Assembly: GCA_021817985.1 (NCBI GenBank)
Contig: JAKAFK010000043.1
Location: 1-34,328 of the forward strand
From: Pseudomonadota bacterium
GTDB lineage: Bacteria; Pseudomonadota; Gammaproteobacteria; Burkholderiales; JAKAFK01
Length of the DNA: 34,328 nt
Reading direction: 5' to 3'
In this document: positions 9,886 through 16,274 of the stretch, piece by piece
Numbering within the stretch: the stretch's first letter is position 1
How the letters are laid out: the number at the start of each line of letters is the position of its first letter
Notes under the pieces: generated by a model
What the model was told of the DNA's origin: nothing
Database searches by the model: none
The model's input: only the letters and a program-made list of their open reading frames with translations
Position numbers and translations under genes: made by a program

Positions 9886-9906
9886 TGTGCAAAAAATGTT
9901 TGCACA
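9886..9906. promoter_or_regulatory. 21-bp palindromic operator over sRNA promoter
   Basis: TGTGCAAA (9886-9893), five bases, then TTTGCACA (9899-9906) make a perfect 8+8 inverted repeat. The right arm covers the -35 box (9900-9905) of the next promoter, the usual place for a repressor of the TetR, MarR or XRE type. I do not recognise the motif as LexA, Fur, Fnr or NtrC. Confidence 0.6.
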
Positions 9907-9928
9907 TTCGATTACTATATTATAAAAT
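9900..9928 (+). promoter_or_regulatory. Promoter of candidate sRNA
   Basis: TTGCAC (9900-9905), a 17-base spacer, and TAAAAT (9923-9928, 5 of 6 matches to TATAAT). The surrounding sequence is strikingly AT-rich for this window. Transcription would start near 9935, exactly where the first RNA helix begins. Confidence 0.6.
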
Positions 9929-9934
9929 GCTAAT

Positions 9935-10043
9935 TGTGTTCGGTACCTCATTCCTTTCCCAAGGAATTATCGAGCACAGTCTCCTCCATCCTCCTCTTTA
10001 GGTGGAATTCGGCGCGGTCATTTTTGAACCGCGCTTTTTTTTT
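9935..10043 (+). ncRNA. Candidate small regulatory RNA with CU-rich anti-SD motifs
   Basis: About 109 bases bounded by a promoter and a strong intrinsic terminator, with no convincing protein. Bases 9935-9942 pair with 9971-9978 (8 bp, one G-U), enclosing a second hairpin ATTCCTT/AAGGAAT (9950-9956 with 9961-9967, loop TCCC). A single-stranded linker follows carrying CTCCTCCATCCTCCTC (9981-9996), two copies of an anti-Shine-Dalgarno motif. The terminator stem comes next. This is the layout of a trans-acting sRNA that blocks ribosome binding sites, probably with Hfq. I do not recognise a named family. A 24-codon frame from 9928 to 10001 exists, but its ATG lies within the -10 box, so it would not be on this transcript. 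Confidence 0.6.
10012..10043 (+). terminator. Strong Rho-independent terminator
   Basis: GCGCGGT (10012-10018) and ACCGCGC (10028-10034) form a perfect 7-bp stem with a 9-base loop, directly followed by nine T residues (10035-10043). It is the best intrinsic terminator in the window. On the minus strand there is no T-tract, so it works for plus-strand RNA only. Confidence 0.85.
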
Positions 10044-10103
10044 GGCTCAGCATGACCGCACGGCGCAGGGTAAAGTCCACGGAAGTGCTGTAAATGCGAT
10101 GGG

Positions 10104-10506
10104 GTGACTGCCGGCTTGCACCCCGGGTCGGTCGAAGGCAACCGCAAAACCCGCCTGCAGCCTGATGCCCTCATCGACGACCTGCTCACGCAGGAATTCG
10201 ACATGATCGCGCTGCCGGGCGGCATGCCGGGAGCCGAAAACCTCAAGAACGATGCTCGGATCCAGTCGCGACTGGATGGCCCGGGCCGGGCCGCCGGATG
10301 GAAAACGGATGACCAGTTTTCCGCACTTTCTGGACAAGCGGGCAATTCCGGGTAGCTGCTATGTGGAGGATCCGGTCGTGGTGGATGGCCAGGTTGTCAC
10401 CGCGCGTGGCCCGGGAACGGCTATGGATTTTGCCCTTGAACTGGTACGCTTGCTGGCAGGGGAGGCGGTGCGAGATCGGGTGGAGGCCGGTTTGATGAGG
10501 GCGTGA
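10104..10506 (+). pseudogene. DJ-1/PfpI (YajL/ThiJ-like) remnant
   Basis: Two frames together resemble a DJ-1 family protein. From 10104 the first frame reads V-T-A-G-L, then D-M-I-A-L-P-G-G-M-P-G-A-E-N-L-K. The second frame, ending at 10506, reads D-G-K-R-M-T-S-F-P, then V-V-D-G-Q-V-V-T-A-R-G-P-G-T-A-M-D-F-A-L-E-L. About 40 residues between them, including the nucleophile-elbow Cys segment typical of the family, are missing, and the junction (about 10270-10295) shifts the frame. The first ~35 residues are also missing. Intact members are small glyoxalase- or chaperone-like stress proteins; this copy cannot be active. It lies between the sRNA terminator and the methyltransferase, in a region of decayed genes. 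Confidence 0.85.
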
Positions 10507-10859
10507 GGACCTGACTCGGCGGGACAAAGGCCTGGCTTGAGGCCGTGATGTGGACACGAGAATGGTGCCATCCACGTAGCCTGGGGCTGACGGTCACAGC
10601 CCACAAGAGCCGACAAGCATGAAATGGTTCATGCCCAATGTCTGGATTGGCCGACGAGCACTCAACCGCCTGACTCGTCGTGCGGCCGCTTTACTCAAAA
10701 ACCTGCCTTTGGAACCTCCGAAAAGCGTACGGCAGGATTGATGCGGCAGGGGCCTGCCCAGGACTTGTGAGCAGACCTTGCCGAACGGGCGGCTCGGGAG
10801 TCTGCCGGCAACGAGCGACGGGGAGCACGTGGTGTAAGCTGATGGTGAGGTAGATTCCC
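10507..10859. other. Intergenic stretch with no gene seen
   Basis: This 353-base stretch has only short frames unlike any family I know, and composition close to non-coding. The only functional piece I can support is GAGGT (10847-10851), eight bases before the GTG start at 10860. It may be further decayed sequence from the same event that truncated the DJ-1 gene. Confidence 0.5.
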
Positions 10860-11537
10860 GTGTCAAATTTTTTTGTACGGGGCGTACTGGCCAACCTGAT
10901 TACGCTCGCAATTTTTCTGGCGTGCCTGTTCATTCCTGCAGGTACGCTCAACTATTGGCAGGCCTGGGCCTTCCTGGTCGTGTTCGAGGTGTCCGCGCAG
11001 GCATTAGGCATCTATTTCCTCGCGCACGACCGAAAGCTCGTCGAACGCCGCATGAACATCGGACCCCTGGCGGAGCAACGACCGAAACAGAAACTCATCT
11101 CGGCGCTATTCATGCTCGGATTTGTAGGGTTCGTTGTGCTTCCCGCGTTTGACCATCGCTTCGGTTGGTCACCGGTTGCACCAGCGGTGTCAGTTATCGC
11201 AAACGTGATGATCGTGCTGTCATTCGTGCTGTTCTTCGTGGTGATGAAAATGAACAGCTATGCCGCCTCTACCATTCAGGTAGAAGAGGGGCAGACCGTC
11301 GTATCGGCAGGCCCGTATGCGTATGTCCGGCACCCGATGTATTCGGGTGCATTGCTCATGTTGACTGCGATGCCGCTCGCACTCGGTTCGTGGTGGACCA
11401 GCCTCCTCGTCGTACCATTCTTCCCGGTGCTCGTTTGGCGCATCGTTGATGAGGAAGATTTCCTCAGCGAGAATTTGCCAGGATATGACGAGTATATGCA
11501 GACGGTTCGATATCGTCTTATTCCTCGGGTGTGGTAG
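10860..11537 (+). CDS. Isoprenylcysteine carboxyl methyltransferase (ICMT) family membrane protein
   Basis: A 225-residue integral membrane protein with about five helices: residues 8-28, 35-53, 80-98, 108-128 and a pair near 165-190. The C-terminal half holds the SAM-binding signature of the ICMT/PEMT/NnrU fold, G-P-Y-A-Y-V-R-H-P-M-Y-S-G (about 152-164), and a late D-E-E-D-F and Y-x-E-Y pair. Bacterial members lack prenylated substrates and probably methylate small molecules or lipids; the real substrate is unknown. The GTG start is supported by GAGGT eight bases upstream, and no in-frame ATG is close. Codon use is more AT-tolerant than the core genes, which fits acquired DNA. It stands alone between two remnants and looks intact. 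Confidence 0.82.
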   Translation: MSNFFVRGVLANLITLAIFLACLFIPAGTLNYWQAWAFLVVFEVSAQALGIYFLAHDRKLVERRMNIGPLAEQRPKQKLISALFMLGFVGFVVLPAFDHRFGWSPVAPAVSVIANVMIVLSFVLFFVVMKMNSYAASTIQVEEGQTVVSAGPYAYVRHPMYSGALLMLTAMPLALGSWWTSLLVVPFFPVLVWRIVDEEDFLSENLPGYDEYMQTVRYRLIPRVW

Positions 11538-11694
11538 GGCTACGTCTCGATCGCAGCCGTCTTCGTGGCGAGCCTACTTGGCTGTCGACAACAAACACAG
11601 CCCAATTGGATCTAATGAAATCTCAGCAACTTCTTGGTCGCAAATAATTCTGGCCCCCCGACGCGATTCCTTGCAATTAATGCTGGCCGGCGAG

Positions 11695-11982
11695 GCCATT
11701 TATTGCTGGCCCGGCGAGTTTCGATTGCAAGTCACTACAGGTATGGGCCATGTCGGTTGCCGGGCGTCACATCTAGTGGCGATCCATCCGTTCCCGAATG
11801 GCAATGGACGCCACGCGCGTCTCGTGGCCGATCTTATCGTTGAGCGTCTGGGCAAGCCGCGTTTCACCTGGGGCCGCCACAACCTCGTCGACGCCAGCGA
11901 AACACGCCAGCAGTATATTGCCGCCCTGCAAGCCGCAGACCGGCGCGATATCTCGCCACTGCTCGCCTTTGCTCGAAGCTGA
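11695..11982 (+). pseudogene. Fic-domain remnant ('mobile mystery protein B' type)
   Basis: The C-terminal part is well preserved: the Fic motif H-P-F-P-N-G-N-G-R-H-A-R, then P-R-F-T-W-G, V-D-A-S-E-T-R-Q-Q-Y-I-A-A-L and P-L-L-A-F-A-R-S. This matches the end of Fic-fold proteins annotated as mobile mystery protein B. Upstream, a piece reading C-W-P-G-E-F-R may be the family's W-A-G-x-F-R segment, but the ~35 residues that should lie between are gone and the N-terminal half is absent. Fic enzymes transfer AMP from ATP to proteins. With the flap and N-terminus lost this copy is probably not functional, although its catalytic loop survives. The left boundary is approximate. It lies about 140 bases before the hipBA pair. 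Confidence 0.8.
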
Positions 11983-12037
11983 GAGGGTTCGGCGAACATG
12001 GGATTTGTATTGCCGTGGAGAACGCCACGAATAGACA

Positions 12038-12099
12038 TTAACGTCAATTCATGTTACGCTCACCCCAATATCGCATCATTACTTGATCTTTACGTCAAT
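12038..12099 (+). promoter_or_regulatory. Two direct repeats TTWACGTCAAT before hipBA
   Basis: TTAACGTCAAT (12038-12048) and TTTACGTCAAT (12089-12099) match at 10 of 11 positions and start 51 bases apart, close to five turns of the helix. They lie in the AT-rich leader just upstream of the hipB start at 12119. This is where autorepressing HipB-type antitoxins bind, so they are candidate operators. The motif differs from the E. coli hip operator TATCC-N8-GGATA. Confidence 0.5.
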
Positions 12100-12118
12100 C
12101 TGAAAGCCATCAATCCTC

Positions 12119-12403
12119 ATGAGCAAGCAACTCGTCACACCCGACCCCGCCTTTCGCGCCATCCTGAATGAGATCCTGGATGAGGCCGGCAAGCGCAATC
12201 TTACGGGACGCGATCTGGCCGTGCGGTCTGGTATCACGCCGGAGTCGCTTTCACGCATGAAGAAGCGTGGGCACGGTGACTGGACGTTGGTCAACAGCAT
12301 GGCGAAGATGGTGGGCAAGCGCCTGGCGTTGGTTCCCGACGATGATACGCTCGCGCGGCTCCGGCGTGGAGCGTTCTTTGATACGGGCAAGGATGCGGGC
12401 TGA
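12119..12403 (+). CDS. hipB: HipB-like XRE antitoxin
   Basis: A 94-residue helix-turn-helix protein. The HTH lies in the middle, L-T-G-R-D-L-A-V-R-S-G-I-T-P-E-S-L-S-R (about 28-46), followed by an N-S-M-A-K-M-V-G-K-R-L segment typical of XRE repressors paired with HipA. In such pairs HipB binds and neutralises HipA and represses the shared promoter. Its stop overlaps the hipA start (TGATG, one shared base), which supports the pairing. The direct repeats upstream are likely operators. No strong Shine-Dalgarno is visible before the ATG. The C-terminal tail is charged and short. Confidence 0.85.
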   Translation: MSKQLVTPDPAFRAILNEILDEAGKRNLTGRDLAVRSGITPESLSRMKKRGHGDWTLVNSMAKMVGKRLALVPDDDTLARLRRGAFFDTGKDAG

Positions 12404-13806
12404 TGGATCGGCATGCGGTCATCTGGATGAGAACCGCCAATGGGCCCATGAAGATGGGCGACATGGTGGTGACAGAGCACGAGGCGCGCTTCGCCTACGC
12501 CGAAGAATTTCTCGCGTCTGGCAATCCTGATGGACTAGCCCTGCTCGCCTCGCCCGCGCTGTACGGGCGTGAAACCTTCGTATTTCGGCTCCGCCCCGCC
12601 TTTCCGGTGCCGCCGCGCCTCATGCAGTTCATCCCCGGCCATGGGCGGAACAACCTGCAGCGTCGCCTTTACGACAAAGTGCTCGCAACTCGCGCGTCGC
12701 CGCCTGCGCCTGGGTTCGATACCGACTGGGAGATGATGCTGCTGGCCGGTCGGAACGGCATCGGACACATTGACGTGTTCCGCGACGATCGCGCGGCGGA
12801 GGCAGGATATGGTGCGGCCATCAAGCGGCATCCACGTGCCGCAGACCGCTCCGCTTTCTGGAAGGCTATCCGCGAGGACATCGCGGAGGATCTGGAAGCA
12901 ATCGACCCCGATCAGATCGCCCATCTGCTGGGGCCGACGCCTTCGGCAGGCGGCATGATCCCTAAACTGCTCGTGGCCATCCCGGACGTTCCCAGCGGGC
13001 GGCAATCATGGAACGGCGATTTCGCGCCGGCGGGTACGCGCAAAGTAGGCGAACGCCGTTATATCGACGCGCTGCTGAAGATCGAGCCACGCGAGTATGA
13101 AGGAGTGGTGGGCCTGGAATCGCTGTGCCTCGACATCCATCGGGAATCCGGATTCGATGTGCCACGTTATTGGCGCGTGTCGATCGATGGCATGCAATTG
13201 CTCGCTGTCGAGCGGTTCGACCGGACGGCCAGCGGTATCCCCGTCCCGATGGAAAGCTTCTACAGCGTGTTCGCGACGGGTGATGCCGCCTTCAACGGCA
13301 ACGAGGACACGGACATCGAGGAAGTGGGTTTGCGCCTGGAACAGCTTTCGTCGGTGACGAGCCTGGACCACAAGGCGGCGCGCCTGATGGTCTACCGCCG
13401 CTTCTGCCTGGCTCTATGCACGGGCAACGGTGATATGCACCTCGAGAACCTGTCGTTCCTGGGTGGGCCGCGGAGCGTGCGCGTGGCGCCCGTCTACGAT
13501 CCCGCGCCCATGCGCGCGTGGCCACAGCATAACGTGCGCTCCGCCATCCCCATCGTGTTCGAGGAGGGGACATTCAGGGACAACGTCATTCGGGTCGGCC
13601 GTGCATTCGGACTGTCTAACAACGCGGCTCGTGACATCCTGGACGAGATGCTTGATGTCACCCGGAATTATGTCACGAGGGTCATGGCTCTCCAGGACGT
13701 TCCAGATGCCCGTAAGCTTAATCTTGCGAGAATCGTCGAGGCCGAGAGGGATGCGCTGGGGAAGATAGCGCCATGCGATCTTCCTGGCACCGAAATGCGC
13801 GGGTAG
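12403..13806 (+). CDS. hipA: HipA-like serine/threonine kinase toxin
   Basis: A 467-residue HipA-fold kinase. The N-terminal subdomain covers about residues 1-110. The ATP-loop region T-P-S-A-G-G-M-I-P-K lies at 179-188 and a V-E-R-F-D-R strand at 269-274. The catalytic loop G-N-G-D-M-H-L-E-N (341-349) holds the expected Asp (344) and Asn (349), and V-Y-D-P (364-367) provides the metal-binding Asp. All key residues are present, so it should be an active kinase. E. coli HipA phosphorylates GltX and induces dormancy; the target here is unknown. It forms a two-gene operon with hipB. It ends with TAG, showing that TAG is an ordinary stop in this genome. Confidence 0.88.
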   Translation: MDRHAVIWMRTANGPMKMGDMVVTEHEARFAYAEEFLASGNPDGLALLASPALYGRETFVFRLRPAFPVPPRLMQFIPGHGRNNLQRRLYDKVLATRASPPAPGFDTDWEMMLLAGRNGIGHIDVFRDDRAAEAGYGAAIKRHPRAADRSAFWKAIREDIAEDLEAIDPDQIAHLLGPTPSAGGMIPKLLVAIPDVPSGRQSWNGDFAPAGTRKVGERRYIDALLKIEPREYEGVVGLESLCLDIHRESGFDVPRYWRVSIDGMQLLAVERFDRTASGIPVPMESFYSVFATGDAAFNGNEDTDIEEVGLRLEQLSSVTSLDHKAARLMVYRRFCLALCTGNGDMHLENLSFLGGPRSVRVAPVYDPAPMRAWPQHNVRSAIPIVFEEGTFRDNVIRVGRAFGLSNNAARDILDEMLDVTRNYVTRVMALQDVPDARKLNLARIVEAERDALGKIAPCDLPGTEMRG

Positions 13807-13839
13807 GCCGTAGTGAAGCGGTCGGGGCCGCCAACACCC

Positions 13840-13866
13840 TTGACTTTCGGCAAAACCCGGTACGAT
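13840..13866 (+). promoter_or_regulatory. Possible promoter of the truncated gene
   Basis: TTGACT (13840-13845) and TACGAT (13861-13866, 4 of 6) with a short 15-base spacer lie upstream of the start at 13900. The spacer is below optimum, so this is a weak call. Confidence 0.35.
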
Positions 13867-13899
13867 GGACTCATCGCAACCGAGAAAGGAGAAAAAGCG

Positions 13900-13930
13900 A
13901 TGAAAAACTTCAAGTCGATTCTGGTATCAC
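13900..13930 (+). pseudogene. Start of a gene cut off by the IS element
   Basis: A good Shine-Dalgarno AAAGGAG (13885-13891) precedes an ATG at 13900, which begins M-K-N-F-K-S-I-L-V-S and then runs into the IS3 inverted repeat at 13931. The basic start followed by a hydrophobic strand resembles the N-terminus of universal stress proteins, but ten residues are too few to be sure. No continuation is visible on the other side of the IS, so the rest of the gene has been lost. Confidence 0.5.
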
Positions 13931-13957
13931 TGAACCGCCCCGGGTTTCGTGGAGGCT
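13931..13957 (+). repeat. IS terminal inverted repeat (left)
   Basis: 27 bases starting TGAACCGCCCCGGGTT and ending GGAGGCT. It matches the reverse complement of 14990-15016 at 24 of 27 positions. Confidence 0.88.
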
Positions 13958-13964
13958 GTTTGGT

Positions 13965-14632
13965 TTAGGTTGAGGCCGGTAAAACGGTCTGGCTGGCAAG
14001 TTGCCGCCCGCAGTTTACCTCGGCCTCTGCCGGCGGGATATATCCGATCGGTTCGGGTAGCCGGTCGTAGTTGAATCCGTGCACCCATTGCAGGGTTTCT
14101 AGCCCCACGGACGCCCTGGTTTCCCAAGGGGCGCGGCGGTTAATCAGCTCGGCCTTGTACATCCCGTTGATGGTTTCCGCCAGGGCATTGTCGTAGCTGT
14201 CGCCACGGCTGCCCACCGAAGGTTCTATGCGAGCCTCCGCCAGGCGCTCGGTGTAGCGAATGGAGACATACTGCTAGCCCCTGTCCGAGTGATGAACCAG
14301 GGCATCCGAGCGCTCTGGCTGACGGTCATGGAGCGCCTGCTCCGGCGCATCGAGCACCAAGTCCGTGTGCATGCTGCTGCGCATGCGCCAGCCCACAATG
14401 CGCCGGGCGAACACGTCGATCACAGAGGCCACATACAGCCCCCCCTGCCAAGTCGATACCTACGTGAAGTCCGACACCCACAGCGGGTTGGGTGAACCGG
14501 CCCTGAACTGCCGGTTCACCCGGTCCAGCGGGCCACGTCCAACCCTTCACGGTTCATCGGGGCGCTCTGCAACACCTTGCAGGGCAGATCGACCCGGTAG
14601 GTGCCGCGATGGTGGTCGATGAAACTCTTCAG
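13965..14632 (-). pseudogene. IS3 OrfB transposase, broken
   Basis: The start reads K-S-F-I-D-H-H-R-G and then C-K-V-L-Q, typical of OrfB. A deletion then joins a short M-N-R-E-G-L-D-V-A piece, out of frame, to D-R-V-N-R-Q-F. The DDE core follows: W-V-S-D-F-T, V-I-D-V-F-A-R-R-I-V-G-W, L-V-H-H-S-D-R-G and S-Y-D-N-A-L-A-E-T-I. TAG codons interrupt it at 14460-14462 (where relatives have Tyr after D-F-T) and at 14274-14276 (where relatives have Ser or similar after S-D-R-G). The catalytic D, D and E positions can still be seen. The product would be the integrase-fold transposase; it cannot be made from this copy. Confidence 0.85.
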
Positions 14633-14952
14633 GACTTGAGTTTGCGGTCGAGCTCCGCCTGGGCGAAAAAAGTGCGGGCCAGCTTCAGAATCTCGTTGGC
14701 GCGACGCAGTTCCTTGTTCTCTCGCTCCAAATTCCTGATACGGTCGAGATCCTCGCTGGTGACGCCATCACGCATGCCGGTGTCGACGTCGTGCTTCTTT
14801 ACCCATTCACGCAGGGTTTGCGAAACACAGCCGATCTTCGGCGCAATCGACTCCATCGCCGCCCACTGGGACGGCTACTCGTTGCGATGTTCCTGCACCA
14901 TGCGGACGGCGTGTTCGCGAACTTCGGGGGAATACTTGTTTGACTTGTTCAT
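14629..14952 (-). pseudogene. IS3 OrfA (HTH) protein, one in-frame stop
   Basis: It begins [19 protein letters not shown] at 14952. A TAG at 14875-14877 interrupts it after E-H-R-N-E, where relatives carry Tyr. It then continues in frame: P-S-Q-W-A-A, I-A-P-K-I-G-C and the leucine-zipper part [12 protein letters not shown], ending at 14629. In intact elements OrfA supplies DNA binding and is fused to OrfB by a -1 frameshift. Confidence 0.85.
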
Positions 14953-14989
14953 GGCTCCATTTGCATGGTTCCATCCTCTCAAATGCTGG

Positions 14990-15016
14990 AGCCTCCTCAG
15001 AACCCGGGGCGGTTCA
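14990..15016 (-). repeat. IS terminal inverted repeat (right)
   Basis: 27 bases, the partner of 13931-13957 (24 of 27 identical in inverted orientation). The flank to the right (GGGG) does not repeat the left flank. Confidence 0.88.
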
Positions 15017-15094
15017 GGGGTTTGTGCGTCGGGTCTGGCGGACCGCCGGAGGCTTGGTATCATGGGCAACGCATTGCAATCCGGAGCGAGCGAA

Positions 15095-15571
15095 ATGAGT
15101 CAACCTGAACTGATCGACCAGTCCCTGCTAGACCATGTGAGCGCGGCGGCGGAACAAGCGGCGCGCCGGCGACAAAACTACAATTTTCACGAGACGGACG
15201 AGGCGGCCTGCCATCGGCTGCTGAACGCGCTGGAAATGGACTCTTATATTCGGCCCCATCGCCATTGTGCCCCCTCCAAAGACGAAACGATGGTGGCACT
15301 GCGTGGCCGCCTAGGCATCGTGTTCTTTGACGACGGGGGGCATGTCGTTTCCAGCACGATCCTTGAACCGCTGGGAGCGCACCTCGGGGTCAATATCCCG
15401 CACGGCGCATGGCACACGATGGTGGCCTTGTCACCCGGCAGCGTTTTTTTCGAGGCCAAGGCCGGCCCCTATGTCCCGCTCGCCGATGACGAGAAGGCGC
15501 CTTGGGCGCCCCCCGAGGGGAGCGGCGAGGCCAATGAGTACTTGCGGGGTCTGCGGACACTTTTTTCCTGA
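15095..15571 (+). CDS. WbuC-like cupin-fold metalloprotein
   Basis: A 158-residue single-domain cupin. Visible motifs are Q-N-Y-N-F-H near residue 32, R-L-L-N-A-L-E, the cupin metal motif P-H-R-H...K-D-E-T (about 60-72), [10 protein letters not shown], and I-P-H-G-A-W-H-T. This matches the WbuC family, often found near O-antigen or sugar-nucleotide genes; its reaction is unknown. I chose the ATG at 15095 because GGAG (15083-15086) lies eight bases before it. An in-frame ATG at 15062 would add 11 unrelated residues. It lies 78 bases from the right end of the IS, so its original upstream region may have been replaced. No sugar-pathway genes are close by. Confidence 0.85.
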   Translation: MSQPELIDQSLLDHVSAAAEQAARRRQNYNFHETDEAACHRLLNALEMDSYIRPHRHCAPSKDETMVALRGRLGIVFFDDGGHVVSSTILEPLGAHLGVNIPHGAWHTMVALSPGSVFFEAKAGPYVPLADDEKAPWAPPEGSGEANEYLRGLRTLFS

Positions 15572-15593
15572 CGAGCGGCGGTGGCCGTCGGAG

Positions 15594-15869
15594 TCAGACG
15601 GTCGGTTCGCGGGTGAAGGTCGCATATTCACCTTCGCCAGGGCTGAGCTCGACGCGTTCGACCCGGGCGCCCGCAGGACCTTCGCGCGCCCATTCGACGA
15701 TCGCCGCGACGCGTTCCGCCGATCCTTGGATCATGGCCTCGAGCGAGCCGTCCCTGCGGTTGCGAACCCAGCCGGTGACGCCCAACGCTTGCGCTTGGAT
15801 CCGCATCGATTCGCGGAAAAAGACGCCTTGCACACGTCCGTATACTCTGAGGCGCTGGGTCTGCCGCAT
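15594..15869 (-). CDS. acyP: Acylphosphatase
   Basis: A 91-residue enzyme of typical length that hydrolyses carboxyl-phosphate bonds such as acetyl phosphate or 1,3-bisphosphoglycerate. The active-site signature G-R-V-Q-G-V-F-F-R (11-19) provides the phosphate-binding Arg, and [10 protein letters not shown] (33-42) contains the catalytic Asn. It converges with the cupin gene, with a 22-base gap. Acetyl phosphate made by the phosphoketolase in this window could be a substrate, but the genes are not linked in an operon. Confidence 0.93.
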   Translation of the reverse strand: MRQTQRLRVYGRVQGVFFRESMRIQAQALGVTGWVRNRRDGSLEAMIQGSAERVAAIVEWAREGPAGARVERVELSPGEGEYATFTREPTV

Positions 15870-16274
15870 TTAAGTTGTCGCATCCCCCAAATCCGATTGC
15901 AAAAGTGCCACGCCGGGATTAGAGTATCCCGGTGTGTCGTGCTCCCGGCCCGTGAGGTCCGCATGGCCCGGAAGCGTTCCCGGCAAGTAGAGTATAGCCG
16001 GAGCAACCGGTGGGGGAGCCGGAGGGTGTCCACCGAACCGAGGGCGCCATGGGGTTGTGGCGGCAGGCATACGCCCACCCAGTTCGTTCTCGGGCGACAG
16101 GCAGGGAATCAAGGACCCAAGAGGGGGAGGAGCGCCTGACTGTGAGCGCTCAGCGTCTCCGGCGCGGCAGTCCGCAGCGATAAGCGGTTGGGAGGATGCC
16201 GCGCCGGATGGGCGCATATCGAATCTTTAGACCCCAGTGTGCGCAGACCCCTGCAGCGCGTGCCCCAGATTCCG
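15870..16274. other. Intergenic region between acyP and metG
   Basis: 405 bases without a credible protein frame. It should contain the end of the metG transcript and the acyP promoter, both on the minus strand. Besides the hairpin at 15911-15934 I see only short GC-rich stems. Confidence 0.5.
15911..15934 (-). terminator. Hairpin upstream of acyP, possible weak terminator
   Basis: CGCCGGGAT (15911-15919) pairs with ATCCCGGTG (15926-15934) through nine pairs with one G-T, around a six-base loop. On the minus strand it is followed by GTGGCACTTTTG, a poor T-tract. It could end metG read-through or be a protein-binding palindrome. Confidence 0.35.

Larger units (their letters stand above)
13931..15016 (-). 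mobile_element. Degenerate IS3-family insertion sequence
   Basis: 1086 bases bounded by imperfect 27-bp inverted repeats beginning TGAACCGCCCCGGGTT. Inside, on the minus strand, are an OrfA-type HTH protein and an OrfB DDE transposase, as in IS3 elements of the IS51/IS407 type. Both are broken: orfA has one in-frame TAG, orfB has two, and orfB has lost most of its N-terminal half with a frameshift. The element is shorter than typical relatives (about 1.2-1.3 kb) and cannot encode its own transposase. The bases flanking the two ends (TCAC and GGGG) do not match, so no target duplication remains. Confidence 0.88.

Noticed and set aside
6891-9905. About 1000-codon open frame antisense to dnaE
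   Set aside because: Same cause: a shadow of codon bias in dnaE, without domain features or start signals.
9928-10001. 24-codon frame in the sRNA region
   Set aside because: Its ATG lies inside the -10 box, there is no SD, and the structured RNA explains the sequence better. A leaderless peptide is not fully excluded.
13931-15016. TAG reassigned to an amino acid, suggested by three in-frame TAG codons
   Set aside because: hipA and the methyltransferase gene end with TAG at their expected length, so TAG is a stop here.
13927-15020. Target-site duplication around the IS
   Set aside because: The last bases on the left (TCAC) and the first on the right (GGGG) do not match.
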